From Heterohyrax brucei (Eukaryota; Chordata; Mammalia; Hyracoidea; Procaviidae), in assembly GCA_028571685.1 (NCBI GenBank), contig CM053143.1:137984829-138048828 (forward strand): a DNA stretch of 64,000 nucleotides. The letters are read 5' to 3'. The notes under the pieces were generated by a model. That model worked only from the letters and a program-made list of their open reading frames with translations. It did no database searches and had not been told where the DNA came from. Of the stretch, positions 25,801-37,800 are shown piece by piece (position 1 is the first letter of the stretch; each line of letters begins with the position of its first letter). The position numbers and the translations under genes were made by a program.

Positions 25801-28800
25801 TTGAGTCTTACGTGTGTATCTTACATGCAACATATAGACGAGTTATGTCTTTTGATGCAGGATGTCACTTGTCTCTTGGAGCATTCAGTTCATTTACATT
25901 CAGTGTAATTATTGATAGTTTGGTGTTTAGTGCCGTCATTCTGATGTATTTATTTTTGTGTTGGTGTTTTCTGTGTTGCTTATAATATTCCATTCTGGGT
26001 TATTTGTCTTTAAGGGTTGACTTTTCCTCTTTTTCAGTGTTGGTTTTGTGTTTCTTGAGACGCCTGTCTTATGTTTCTTGTTTTGATACGTTGCGTAGTT
26101 ATTGTGCTTTGTGGCTACCCCTATGACCCTGCTTAATATTCTAAGTTTAAACCCAAATTTAACTTCTGCTTGTCTTTTTAACTTCTCCATCTGAACGGAC
26201 TGTAACTACTGTAGTGTATCTGTCTTTTTAGTATTAGCATGTCATAGTTTTCGTGATACGATCACTGTTCCCTTCTTTTAATATCGTGGCCTTGATTGAG
26301 TTTTGTGACTTCCCTAACTGAGTAGATTCCTGGTTGCTGTGTCTTGCATTGCCTCCCTAAATACACACTTCATGGTTTTGTTTTTCCAAACAAAAAACTT
26401 CTTTCAGTATTCCTTGTAATTTTGGTTTGGTTTTTACAAAGCCCTTAAGCTTCTGTTTATCTGTGAATGTCTTAATTTCATTTTCATATTTGAGAGAAAG
26501 TTTTGCAGGATATGAAATTCTTGATTGGAAATTTTTCCCTTTCAAGGCTTTGAATGTGTCATCTTGCTGCCTCCTTGCCAGGGTCATTTCTGCTATGAAG
26601 TCAGACTAAAGCTTACATGGCTTCCCTCTGAATGTTAGCTTTGCTTTGAGCCTTGCTGCCTTTAAGAGAATCAGTTTACATTTCATTTTATTAAAACCAC
26701 TGCCATCGTGTCAGATCTGACTCATAAGCTTGATTATAATATGTCTTGGTGTCTTTCTTTTGGGGTCTAGTTTTTGTGGCATTTGATACAAATCTTGGCT
26801 ATCTATGTTCTCTTCATTCATAATTTCAGGGACTTTTTCTGTCAGCAACTCAGCAACAATACTGTGCTTTTTCGGCTGTCCCTCCCTGTTCAGGAACTCC
26901 AATTAATTGTAAATTATTCCTCTTGATAGGGTCTCATGTGTTTCTTAGTGCTTCTGCATTTTTCTTAGTTCTTTTCTCTGCTTGTTCCTCATAAATGCTA
27001 GTGTCAGTTGCTGCATCCTCAAGGTCACTAAGTCTGACTTCCATCTCCTCAGTTCTGGTCTTTTGGCTTTGAATTGTCTAATTCTGTGATTTCAGTATTG
27101 ATCTGCTGGATTTTAGATCATTGATGTTCCATCAGTTCAGCTAGCTTGCTTGCTTTTTAATTTTGTGCTGCCACATTTTGTTTAATCTCTAGGGGGTCTC
27201 TATTATATCATTCTTTTCTACTTGACTTTTAATAGTTTCAGAAAGACTTCTTCATCTGGGAAGTTTTTTGATTCTTTATTTTGGAAGTTTTCCAGAGCCA
27301 TGATGGACTGTTTCCTTAAATGGTTACCAATGATTTGTTGCCTTCCAGCCATCTAGAGGCTATTCAGTTTCTCTGGTGTTACCTCAACAGGAGCTGAGAT
27401 GTAGTTCAGAGAAGGGAGTTCATCACCAGCTGCCTCTGTGTACTCTAGTAGCGGACTCTGTGGTATGGCAGGCTCTGCCTCCTGGCTGGAAATATGGCAT
27501 CCTACTTATGAATTCACTGAGGGGCCATCAGCTGACCCTGTGATGTGGAACAGTAAAGCCTAGAAGAGATGCGACCAGGCCACTAAGCAATTAGTTCTCT
27601 GAGGCAGTGTTACTTTGTAAAGCTGGAAGCTGTCTCACAGTTGCCCAGATCAGTCATGCTCTCAGGTGTGGCAGGCCCTGCCTTCCAACTGACAACAGAA
27701 GCACCTCTTTGGCCGTCCCCACATACTGTGATGTAGTTCAGAGTAGGAAGGGGTTATGGCCTTGCTGCCATCCTTAGCCAGGTCCTGTCCATAAGGTAAC
27801 ACTGCACTAAACAGAACCTTTCTGCTGGAAAAGTGCTCTCTGGACTGACACTGCTTCTCAGCTTGAAAATTAGCCCCTGCTGAGTCCACCAGTTGGTGAC
27901 TCTGCCTCCCCGCCAAGCTGCCCTTCTTGCCCTGAAATGGCAGAATCTGTGTTGGAGCTCAGAAAAGAGAGAGTGGAGGGGCATTGGTGCCCTCAGTCAG
28001 CATCCAGGCTCTCAAAATGTGGCTATCACTTGCACTGTCTCTCTGCTGCCCCATACCCTGTTTACTTCAGCATTGCAGTTCAGCTATTTGCCAACTCGTG
28101 CCCATTCCCTACTTCCCAGGTAACAAAGAAGGCATCAGTACCTGCAGTCCACTGAAACATGAGTCTGCAAGAGTGGGGCTCAGTGTGTACTGCCTCATGT
28201 TAGAGAGAGATAGTTTCCTTTTTAGTGGCCCATAGTTCCGTCTGACAACTGTATGCCGTGTCCTAGGGCTCCCTGAATATCCAAAGTGCTCCATTCAGTT
28301 GTTAGTTGAGGCCTTAGTTCTCAGACAGAATTGAGGAGATGAGTGTGTAGTCTACCATCTTGGCCCCACCCCTTTTTATTTATTTTTTAATAATTATTTC
28401 TAAGGGAACAAACAAGTGAGCTAGAAAGATAGGAGAGTATGGCTTAAAAAAATAAAAACGTGAGTTGCCATCAAGTTGATTCTGACTCATGGTGACCCCC
28501 TGTGTTAGAGTAGAACTGCTCTCTAGAATTTTCTTGGCTGTAATCTTTAAGAAAGTTGTTTGCCAGGCCTTTCTCACATGGTGCTGCTGGGTGGGTTCGA
28601 TCTACCAATCCTTAGTGGTACAGACCATTTGCATCACCCAAGGACGATAAGTAAACCTGTTACCATGAGGTTGTTTCTGGCTCATGATGACTCTGTGGTT
28701 TAAAGTGAGATTTTAATTTGTATTCTTGAGTGTTACAATAGCTGTTGCAGGTTAAGAGAGTAAAGGACTGAGATAGAGTGGAGGGAAAAGATTGTTGGAT

Positions 28801-31800
28801 AGCGTAGAATGTTGGATTAGTCATCAATATAGATACTGAAATTTTGTAGAAAGCTGTGAGTTGAGTAAACAAGAAGATTGTGAGCAGTCAATACAAAAAG
28901 TCCCAAGATGCTTACAGTACATTGTATATAAACTGAAGTATCATCTTTATTTTGTTGTTTCTTCAAATAGGTGAAAGCTTCTGGTTGTGAAAAATAAATT
29001 TTCATGTCTTCACTTAGCATATGCACAGATACCTTTATCTTGATATGGGTGAAAACTTTTTTCTTTAAAAAAAAAAAAAATACTAGGCCTACTGGTATGA
29101 CAGACTGGAAAATATGACCCCTGGACAGCCTTGTAACTTGGTACTGAAGTCACTCCTGAAGTTCACACATTAACCAAACATTAGACATGTCCATGAAACA
29201 AAATGAGACTGAAATGAAATACCAGTCAAGGGATGGGGTGGGAAGACAGGACAGCTGATAACAGGGATCCCACTAGTCAAGAAGGGAGGAGTGTTGACAT
29301 GTGGCATTGGCAGCCACAGTGACAAAATAATGTGTGTTAATTGTTTAATGAAAAACTTGCTTACTCTGTAAACCTTCATGTAGAGTACAATTCAAAAATA
29401 AAAGTTAACTTAAAAAAATTATTTTTGTGAAGCAAGCAGTATCGCAAATTTTCAGTTTCAGAACTGAGCTACAAGAAGACGTGTATCTTACTCTTTTTCC
29501 TTAGAGCCAAGATTCTGGGTCTGACAATCGTATAAACACAGTCAGTCTCAAGGAAGCATTGGAGCGGTTTGATCACAGCCCAACCCCTTCTGCTTCCTCC
29601 CGGAGTTCAAGAAAATCATCTCACACAGCAGTCTCCGACCCTTCCTGTGAGTAGCCTCACCTGAAAACAGACTTCCTTTAAAGAGTGCTTCCAAATTATT
29701 TGTGTTTACTGCTGCTGTCAGCAGCATTTTTAATCAAGTGCATCTTTATATTAACCTTCCAAGTGAGTACTAGGCACTGTACTAACATTTAACAAACAAT
29801 TAAGTTTATTAAGTAGCCTATAAAGTATGTAGGCTGTAATGCTGGTAGCATGGCCAAGCAGTCCTATGCACTGGATTAAGGCTCCATTCTCTTTGGGAGT
29901 GTGGGTTCAAATCCTTCCACTGCCAGCCTTTTAAGGGAGATTGTGAAAGAGCCATGGTGATGCAGTGGTTCGGTGCTGCTAAACAAAAAGTCAGTGGTTC
30001 AAACTAAATGGCAACCATGTGGGAGGAAAAAAGTGACAATTTGCTGTCCTGGAGAGTATAGCCTAGGAGATCCAATAGGCCAGTTGTACTCTGTCTTATA
30101 AGGTCACTGTGAATCAGAACTGTGAATCAGAATCTACTAGATAATCACATAGCGGCAATGTTGGGATTGGTGATTTGCTTTTAGTTACCTCTCAAAAAGG
30201 AAGTCACAGTTTCTTTCTTTCTGTTGCTAAAGCTCTTCAGTGTTCTTGTAACTCAGTTGGCTTTTTTGAAAATTTTTTAATGTTTATCTTTATAAAAACT
30301 TTCATAATTGTCACTAAATTAACAATCATTTTTCAAGTTTTCCTATTTCAGATAGTTTCTTTGCCCTTAGAAAAGACAGACGGTGAAGAATGTAATCAGT
30401 GGCACTGAATTGTAAATGTAGAAATTGTTGTAGTGGAGAATATGTTGTTGTGCTATTTTCACCACAATAATATGTGTAAATAAAATGAATCATCTTATTA
30501 TAGTGGACTTCACTTTTATTGAATGATTTAGAAAAATAACCATTTTTTATTCACTGAAATACAGTTTGAAGTTAATTTTTCTTAACTGTGTTTTCTAAAG
30601 CACTGTATGCTCTTCTGTTTTTGTTGATCTCAGCAACACCAACAAAGATCCAGACAGACACGAGCACTCCTCCCAGACAGCACTTAGCAGCGCATGAAAA
30701 GATGGCACAAAGGAGGTCATCTCTTAGTAGTCAGGTAACTCATTAGTTCATGTTCTGTAAATAAAGTTTTACTGATAGGGGAAAAAAAATCTGCAGAATT
30801 CCATTTATTCATGATCTGTGTCTGTAAAGATCAAAATGGTTGCCAGTATATAACATTTACTCAGGATCTCTTTTTGTGTATATGGAAGTTGTCAAGGATG
30901 CCACTGCTTTTACCTGCTTTTCAGGTAAAATGTTTTTTCAACTGTGAAAAGCTGATATTTTAAAAGAATTTTATATCTGAATTCAAGTGCCAGTCACCTT
31001 CAGTTAAGTCTAGCCAACTTTAATTGAGGAGTCCGTATAAGATACTGTGGTAAGTGCCTTGGAAGATAAAAATATAAATAGGGAGTAGACTTTTCCAACA
31101 TGGAGGGGGAGACATACCTGTGCTCACCTGATAAAAGTGTGAGGCAGATTGGAAGTTCAGTCGTAAGAACATCATGTTGATATTTCTGGTAGACATGCTC
31201 ACATGCAGGAACGGTCATCATTCCCATGTTATTTATTTTGTTTCTAGTCCATAAATTCCCAGTGTGTTGGTCAGTCATTTACACAGCCAGTGATGTCTCA
31301 AGCTGCAAATTTACCAATTCCACAAGGCATGTCCCAGGTATTTTTTGATTGTTTGTTTGTTTGAACTGAGTATTATAAAATGATAAATTGCTTTTAAGCT
31401 AATACAGATTTCTTTGTAGTTTTAGAAGTGGTGAGTTTCAGTTGGGGCATTTGGAATACTTGAGGACAGTTTTAATTGTCATAGTTTTGGGGAGCCATTG
31501 ACAAGAGTCGGGGGTGCTAAATGGCCTCCAGTCTGTACAACAAAGAGTTGTCCTGTTTGATATGCCCTAACACTCCCCAGTGAGGAATGCTATAGACCTA
31601 ACGGTATTAAATATAGCTATTCTTTTTGTTCCTTCTGTGAATACTGTAAGAATTGTGAATTGTATTTGTATGTTCACTCATTTGTTCCTACAGAGGACGC
31701 TGAGTGAAGTTCTTCCTTTGTCTCATATATTGCGGGTGTTGACAATACAAAGATGAGTAAGATGTAATATCCATATTAACAGACTTTATGACACCGACAG

Positions 31801-34800
31801 AGCACTAGATAACTTTTGTAGTACGTGCTAGAGGTATCTAGGTTGATATATGAATGCAGGAGATGAATGCTGAACACAGCCTGAGGGAGTGAAGGAGTCC
31901 CTGTGGAGCCCTGTGGAGCCCTGAATATAGAGATCAGTAAGGGGGGGTCACTTCTGCCTAGGCCCCTAGGGTCGCCATGAGTCGTAGCCTACTCGATGGC
32001 ACTTGGCCTTTGGCTTGGCAAGACAGAGGAGAGCTTTGAACAAAAATCACATTAAGTTATTGTTGATACTGTTTTCCAATTGTTAATTATAATTCTAAGC
32101 TTATTTAGCATCTCAAATACATTAAAAATGTCACTGGTTAGTAGTAAGGCCAGTATAAAATTTTCTGATTACTTTTTAGGGCTTTAAATACCTTGACTTA
32201 GCAGTATCTTGATTTTAGATAATGATAGTTAACAATAGGTGAAAATACTTTTTTAAAATATTATTTATGATTAAGTTACATATTTAAAATCATTATATGA
32301 CACACGTACAAATGGCAGTCATAAATTACATAAACTTCGTTATCTTGGTTTCTAACAACATACTGTCATGTAAGATTTTTGTAATAGCATTCTTACTGAA
32401 TGTTATACTTAGTTGTAACAGTTTTTATCAGTCTTCAAATCCTGTTTGTTCTAAAATGTTAACAAAATTTTTATAAGTATTTAGATGTGCTTTCAATGTC
32501 AGAAACTCTGGTAATGTAGTGGTTAAGTATAGCTGCTAACTGAAAGGGCAGCATTTCAGATCCACCAGACGCTCCTTGGATACCTTACGGGGCAGTTCCA
32601 CTCCGTCCTGGGTTCACTGTGAGTCAGAATTAACTCAGCGGCAGTGAGTTTTAGAGTTTTGTGCTTCTTAGTGCTGAGGCTGTTTCCTGATTCTGTGTTC
32701 GTTTCTATTTTCTTACTGTACTTAATAGAAATCCTTTGTATCCTTTCTAACTTATGACAGTATAATTTTTATCCAGAGGAACGACTAATTGTAATGAAAA
32801 TAAACTTTGTACAGCACAAGCACAACCTTCTTACTGATCCAGACAAAGCACAGCAGGATTGTGGAGTACGCAAGAGTCTTCTCACACTCGTCGTGTAGTG
32901 TAATAGATGAGGACTGCCGGTTAAGTTTGCGAACTCGTCCTAGAAAAAGTGCTGCATACCTTGTTGCTGACTATCACTAGGGTCACCTATGAAGTACTCA
33001 CCTTAAGAAACTATACACTGACCCCCGCACCTAGTCCATCCTTCAAAGCAGTTTTGGAACTCTTTCTGGAATGGCCATCAGAGCTGTCGTTATGTTAACC
33101 TTGATGTCCTGAATGTCATCCAGATGTTTTCCTGTCAGTATTTCCTTAATCTTTGAGTAAAGAGAAAAGTCATTGGGGGCCAGATCAGGTGAGTAGGAAG
33201 AGGGTTCCAATACAGTTATTTGTTTACTGGCTAAAAACTCCTTCACAGACAACTGTACAGTACAGTTCACAAACTTGCCACTGTGTGCAATGGCCATTTT
33301 TGAAGGGTGGCCTAGGTGCTGGTGTCATTACATAGCTTCCCAAGGGAAGTATTTCAGAGGTGATCTTAGTGATATTCATCAGTGAGGTATGTAGCAGTTA
33401 GAACAGTTAAGTTTGCAGGTTTAATTGTCAGACCTCCTATGATGCAGTATAGTTACTGTCAACGTCAAAAGCCAGAGTTGTGTGCCTTGATTTAAAGTAA
33501 TATTCAGTGTCTGCAATACAAACTTTAGACAACAGTATAAAAGGTTTTGGAAAGCATTTTTCACTTTTAATTGCAGCTCATTATAGGAGACTGTTTTAAG
33601 ATTAACACAGATTTCCACTAAAGTGAACTCTTTCTGCTCTTATACTTTATCTTGTGTACTTATGATTGAATATTTATGAAAATACATTGGATGATTCTTG
33701 ACAGACCGGAGGTATAAATGATCAAATGTAGCCAAATTACAAGATTAAACAATAAATAAGTAATAATGATTAACTTTTATGCTTTCATTTATTCTTTTAT
33801 TTATAATTGCTTAGTCCTTTGCAGTATTTGTTCTGTACTCACCGGAGAACAGTTTTGGGTGAATATATCATGGCTGGTTATCTCTTTTTGGTGACCTTGG
33901 GTTCTTCTGATATGCACACAGAGGCCGTTCTATGGATATTAGAGTTTGATACAACCAACTCTAGGTGCTGGCTCTGCCTTCATCTGTTAAGGAGTAGAAG
34001 GGAAGCTACTCAAGAGGCCATGTTTTTTATTATTCCATGTCTACCACCTGTGACCCATTGCTTCTACATAAAATAGAGGATAGTGAATAAAAGAACAACT
34101 GATTGGGATGGATTTTGTACGTTTTATATGGCAAGGTAGTTTGACTGCATGTTTAATAAATAATAATGAGAATGTCAAACTTCATTTTATATATTCACCT
34201 AAACACATGAGACTGCTGTTAATTTAGGTAGGAAATGTCTGTCATCACCAATTTGAAATGGTTCAGCCTAATATAGTAACTCATTTAATACCTGTAGCAA
34301 CCCCATGAAGTTGATGGTTTTGTTTATCCCCATTTTACAGAAAAACTGAGACTGAGAGAAGGTAAGCAATTTGATCCAGTGAATGGTAGAAGCACAGTGT
34401 GTGTGTATGTCTTCTGACTCCACTGTATATGTGTAGCTGTCAAGATCCACTTAGGAGTCAAAAGTCAGTAGCCACACCAGAACTTCAAACAGGGATAATA
34501 TAGGAAATCGCTAACTAGAAATAGAGATTTAGTACTAGGGTTGCCATGAGTCAGATCCGACTCGACAGCACTTGGCTTGGCACTAAGAAGAATAAAGAAA
34601 ACTCTAAAGAATATAGCAGATACAGAGAACAGTCACTAGCTGTAAGGCAGAAATCTAAGTAAGGAACCAACTTGGAAAATTCTCCTGTCTCCAGCACCTG
34701 CCCACTGACCTTCCCCCGTGGATGCCAGAAGTTGCACCCAGATACCACAGGCGAGGGCTGCAGAGCTGGAAACCACTTGCTGTGGAGTGCTGGCAGAACT

Positions 34801-37800
34801 TGCTGGGAAGCCGCCCACTGGAGTGCAGTGGGACTGAGAAATGTCCACTAGAATGTCAGTGAGACTGGCTGGAAACTGTCTGCTGAGGTGCTGATGAGAC
34901 TTGCTGGGAAACTGTCCATGGGCAGCCATGCCATAAGAGCGAGAAGGAAAAGCGCCAGAACCAGAACGAAAACCCGTTCCTCTTGTAGTATACGTCAGGT
35001 AGCCTCTGCTGATGTGGTTAAATTTGTGCCCACTGACAAGGAGAAATACTCACAGGGTCCAGCTCCAGTATCACAGAAGCAGAACAGAGATGCCTGGATT
35101 TGAGAACCTGCTGAGAGACAGTAGTACATAGATAATTGGCTAATAGTCTTCATTCATCATATACTGTTTATTTTCCACATTGTACAGTTATGAGGGATTC
35201 TAACCTGTGCTTTACTTTTTCCATGCATGGTACTTCAGTTTCAGTTTTCAGCTCAATTAGGAGCCATGCAGCATCTGAAAGACCAACTGGAGCAACGAAC
35301 ACGGATGATAGAGGCAAATATTCATCGACAGCAAGAAGAACTAAGAAAAATTCAAGAACAACTTCAGATGGTTCATGGTCAAGGACTGCAGGTAAGTTAT
35401 TCTTACATTTGAATACAACAGTTACAATCTTGCATTCGTATTTTGATTTCTTAAAAAAATTGACTTTTCTTAATAGCTGTATTTTATTTGTTAGGAAAAT
35501 AGACTTTTCTTAATAAACATTCATTGGTTATCTATTCAGTATGATTTCATTTAATCTTTAAAGATAATTACTCACAAGGGTGTTTTTATCAACATCCTTG
35601 TTTCTCCAGGCTAATGAAGTCACCTTTTTAGCAGTTTAGTTTTTATTAAGTTTAAATCCAAGGTATTAAGTTTCTATTTCTTATAAATTTCTAAGTACAT
35701 TTAGATATCTTTTTCTGTTGAGTTGATACCAACTCATAGTGACCCTGTAGAACACACTGGAACTGCACCATGGAGTTTCCAGGGGACAGCTGGTTGATTG
35801 CAGCTGCTGACCTTTTTGTTAGCAGCTGAGCTCTTACCTTAACCACAGAATTTATAAATCAGTCTTTAGCAATAGTTTTGATAAAAAATACCGAGACATA
35901 ACAGGTCTGAATGATATTAGTGTTATTTGGTCAGCTAACAAGACCAGTCTGCAATTACATGTTGAAACTAGGAATTAGGTAAATAAAAACTACTGCTTAG
36001 TACCATAAGTTAAATAATAGCTATTACAGATGCTGCTGGTCCTCAGACCTTTGAGTAGCACTAAGTTAGGTTACTAATAGCCAGCACAGCAATCCCCACA
36101 ATGTAAAATGATGAAACAGAGAGTTTGAAAATTTGCAGTACGTTTCTAATAATTTGAAACAGAATAGGTTACGAATCACCAGAAGAATGAAGTTTCATAC
36201 TTTATTCAATAATTAATTTACAAACTTCATTTTAATGTAATCTTTATTTTAAAAGATGTTTTTACAACAGAGCACCCCTGGATTGAATTTTGGTTCTGTT
36301 CAGCTTTCTTCTGGAAGTTCATCTAACGTCCAGCAACTTGCACCCATAAACATGCAAGGCCAGGTTATTCCTACTAACCAGATGCAAAGTGGAATGAATG
36401 CTGGACATATTGGTACAACTCAGCACATGATACAGCAGCCGACTTTACAGAGTACATCCACTCAGGTAATGTTGTCAGAGATACTGGACTGTGAAGAATT
36501 CGGTGATTGAAATGTGGACTGTTGCTGAAACAGAGATAAAGCTCTGTCTTGGAAAATACCATATTTTAATTTGTAATAGCCATTGGAAAGTACAACATTG
36601 ACAGTGGTTATTACAGAATTTTTTAAAAACTTATGTTAGTGTTGAATGGCAAATGTGTTCAGCATTTTGACATTTAAAAAATATTGCAACTGGTTTAATA
36701 GATCCAGTCTAGATTGTACTAGGCTCTTGTACTTTGCAAGCTACTTTTATATGTTAAAACGGTGTGACTTGCGAAGCAGCAGACCAGGAGACATGTTACC
36801 ATCACATGAGCAGAATAAATGGTTGGGGCAGTGATGGTTTAACCAGTATTCTCAAACATTTTAATAATTGGTATACAACTGTGACTATAAATGCCAAGGC
36901 TTTACACAAAATACATTTGTTAACAGTGTCTAGTAATCAGTCACTGCAAGCACTTAACAGAAACTTTTCCTGTATGTTTTATATCTTCTTTGTTAAAGTT
37001 ATGCTCTTTTTCTTAAATCATATGTTATCTTCCAGCAGGGTATTCAGGTCTATTTCATTCTCAGTAACTATGTCATTCCTTGGTAGCTAGATATCTCGTA
37101 CTATAATAACAAATCCTGCCTCTTCTTTCTCTGTTATGTCAGCTATTACTAGAATAGGGAACAGTAGAAGTTACACTTTCTGGCTATATTTTTGTCAGTT
37201 TGTCTATACAATTTTTTATTTTCCAGCAGAATCAACAGAATGTGCTGAGTGGACACAGTCAACAGACCTCTATCGCCAGGCAGACACAGAGCGCTCTCAC
37301 AGCCCCACTGTGTAACACCATGGTGATTTCCCAGCCAGCAACAGGAAACATGGTCCAGATCCCAGCAAGTGTGCCTCCAAACAGTACTCAGAGTGCAGCG
37401 GTAACTACCTTCACTCAGGACAGACAGATAAGGTAGTGGTCATTTTGAAAGTCACAAACTAATTGCTTAAGAAACTCACTCCAACTAATGTTCTTAAATT
37501 TGAAGCAAAAGCAGAGAATGTATCCATTGTTTGAGGGACCCAATTACTGGGCTAAGGGCTGTGGAAACCATGGTATCAGGAACATCTAGCTCATTTGATA
37601 TAACAGAGTTTATAAAGACAATGTTCTACATTCTATTTGGTTGATAGCATCTGGGATCTTAAAACCTGTGATGAGTAGGCATCTAGGATACTCCCCTGGT
37701 CTTATCTTATCTGGAACAAGAAAGAATGAAGAGAACTAAACAGACAAGGGAAAGATTTGTCCAGTCAACTGACTAATGGACCACATCTACTACAGCCTCT

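Larger units (their letters stand above)
20656..28373 (-). mobile_element. Nearly full-length afrotherian L1, inactive
   Basis: Read on the minus strand, the 5' end is at about 28373 (ggggccaagatggtagac, a typical L1 start), followed by a 5' UTR to about 26950. ORF1 pieces follow: [13 protein letters not shown] near 26720-26760 and [20 protein letters not shown] near 26480-26540. ORF2 then carries the reverse transcriptase: [15 protein letters not shown] near 24550, [15 protein letters not shown] near 24170, [10 protein letters not shown] near 23990 and FADD at 23881-23892. The C-terminus is at 21806-22006 and the 3' UTR runs to 20656. Frames are broken by shifts and stops (the FADD region lies across a frame change). 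The copy is interrupted by an LTR at 22109-22631 and a SINE scrap in ORF1 at 26693-26725. It cannot be autonomous. Confidence 0.93.
16367..29504 (+). other. CLOCK: CLOCK intron 15 (13 kb)
   Basis: Largest intron in the window and mostly mobile elements: MIR, a truncated L1 nested in a tRNA-Gly SINE, AfroSINEs, a nearly full-length L1 with an LTR inside, and an L1 3'-UTR piece next to exon 16. The plain intervals 16370-16600, 16840-17260, 19070-19320 and 19510-20000 show no gene. Confidence 0.85.
29647..30633 (+). other. CLOCK: CLOCK intron 16
   Basis: Holds the tRNA-Leu pseudogene (29844-29925) and an AfroSINE (29945-30160). The rest, 30165-30633, is AT-rich with nothing recognised. Confidence 0.85.
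31338..35238 (+). other. CLOCK: CLOCK intron 18
   Basis: Holds AfroSINEs, a mariner fossil (32850-33440), a MIR and a short minisatellite (34750-34925). 31340-31880, 32030-32490 and 33450-34260 show no recognised element or gene. Confidence 0.85.

Noticed and set aside
36470..36510. Extension of CLOCK exon 20 past its donor (about 14 more codons, then a stop)
   Set aside because: A strong gtaatg donor at 36466 and perfect continuity with exon 21 make it simple intron read-through, though intron retention could give a short C-terminus.
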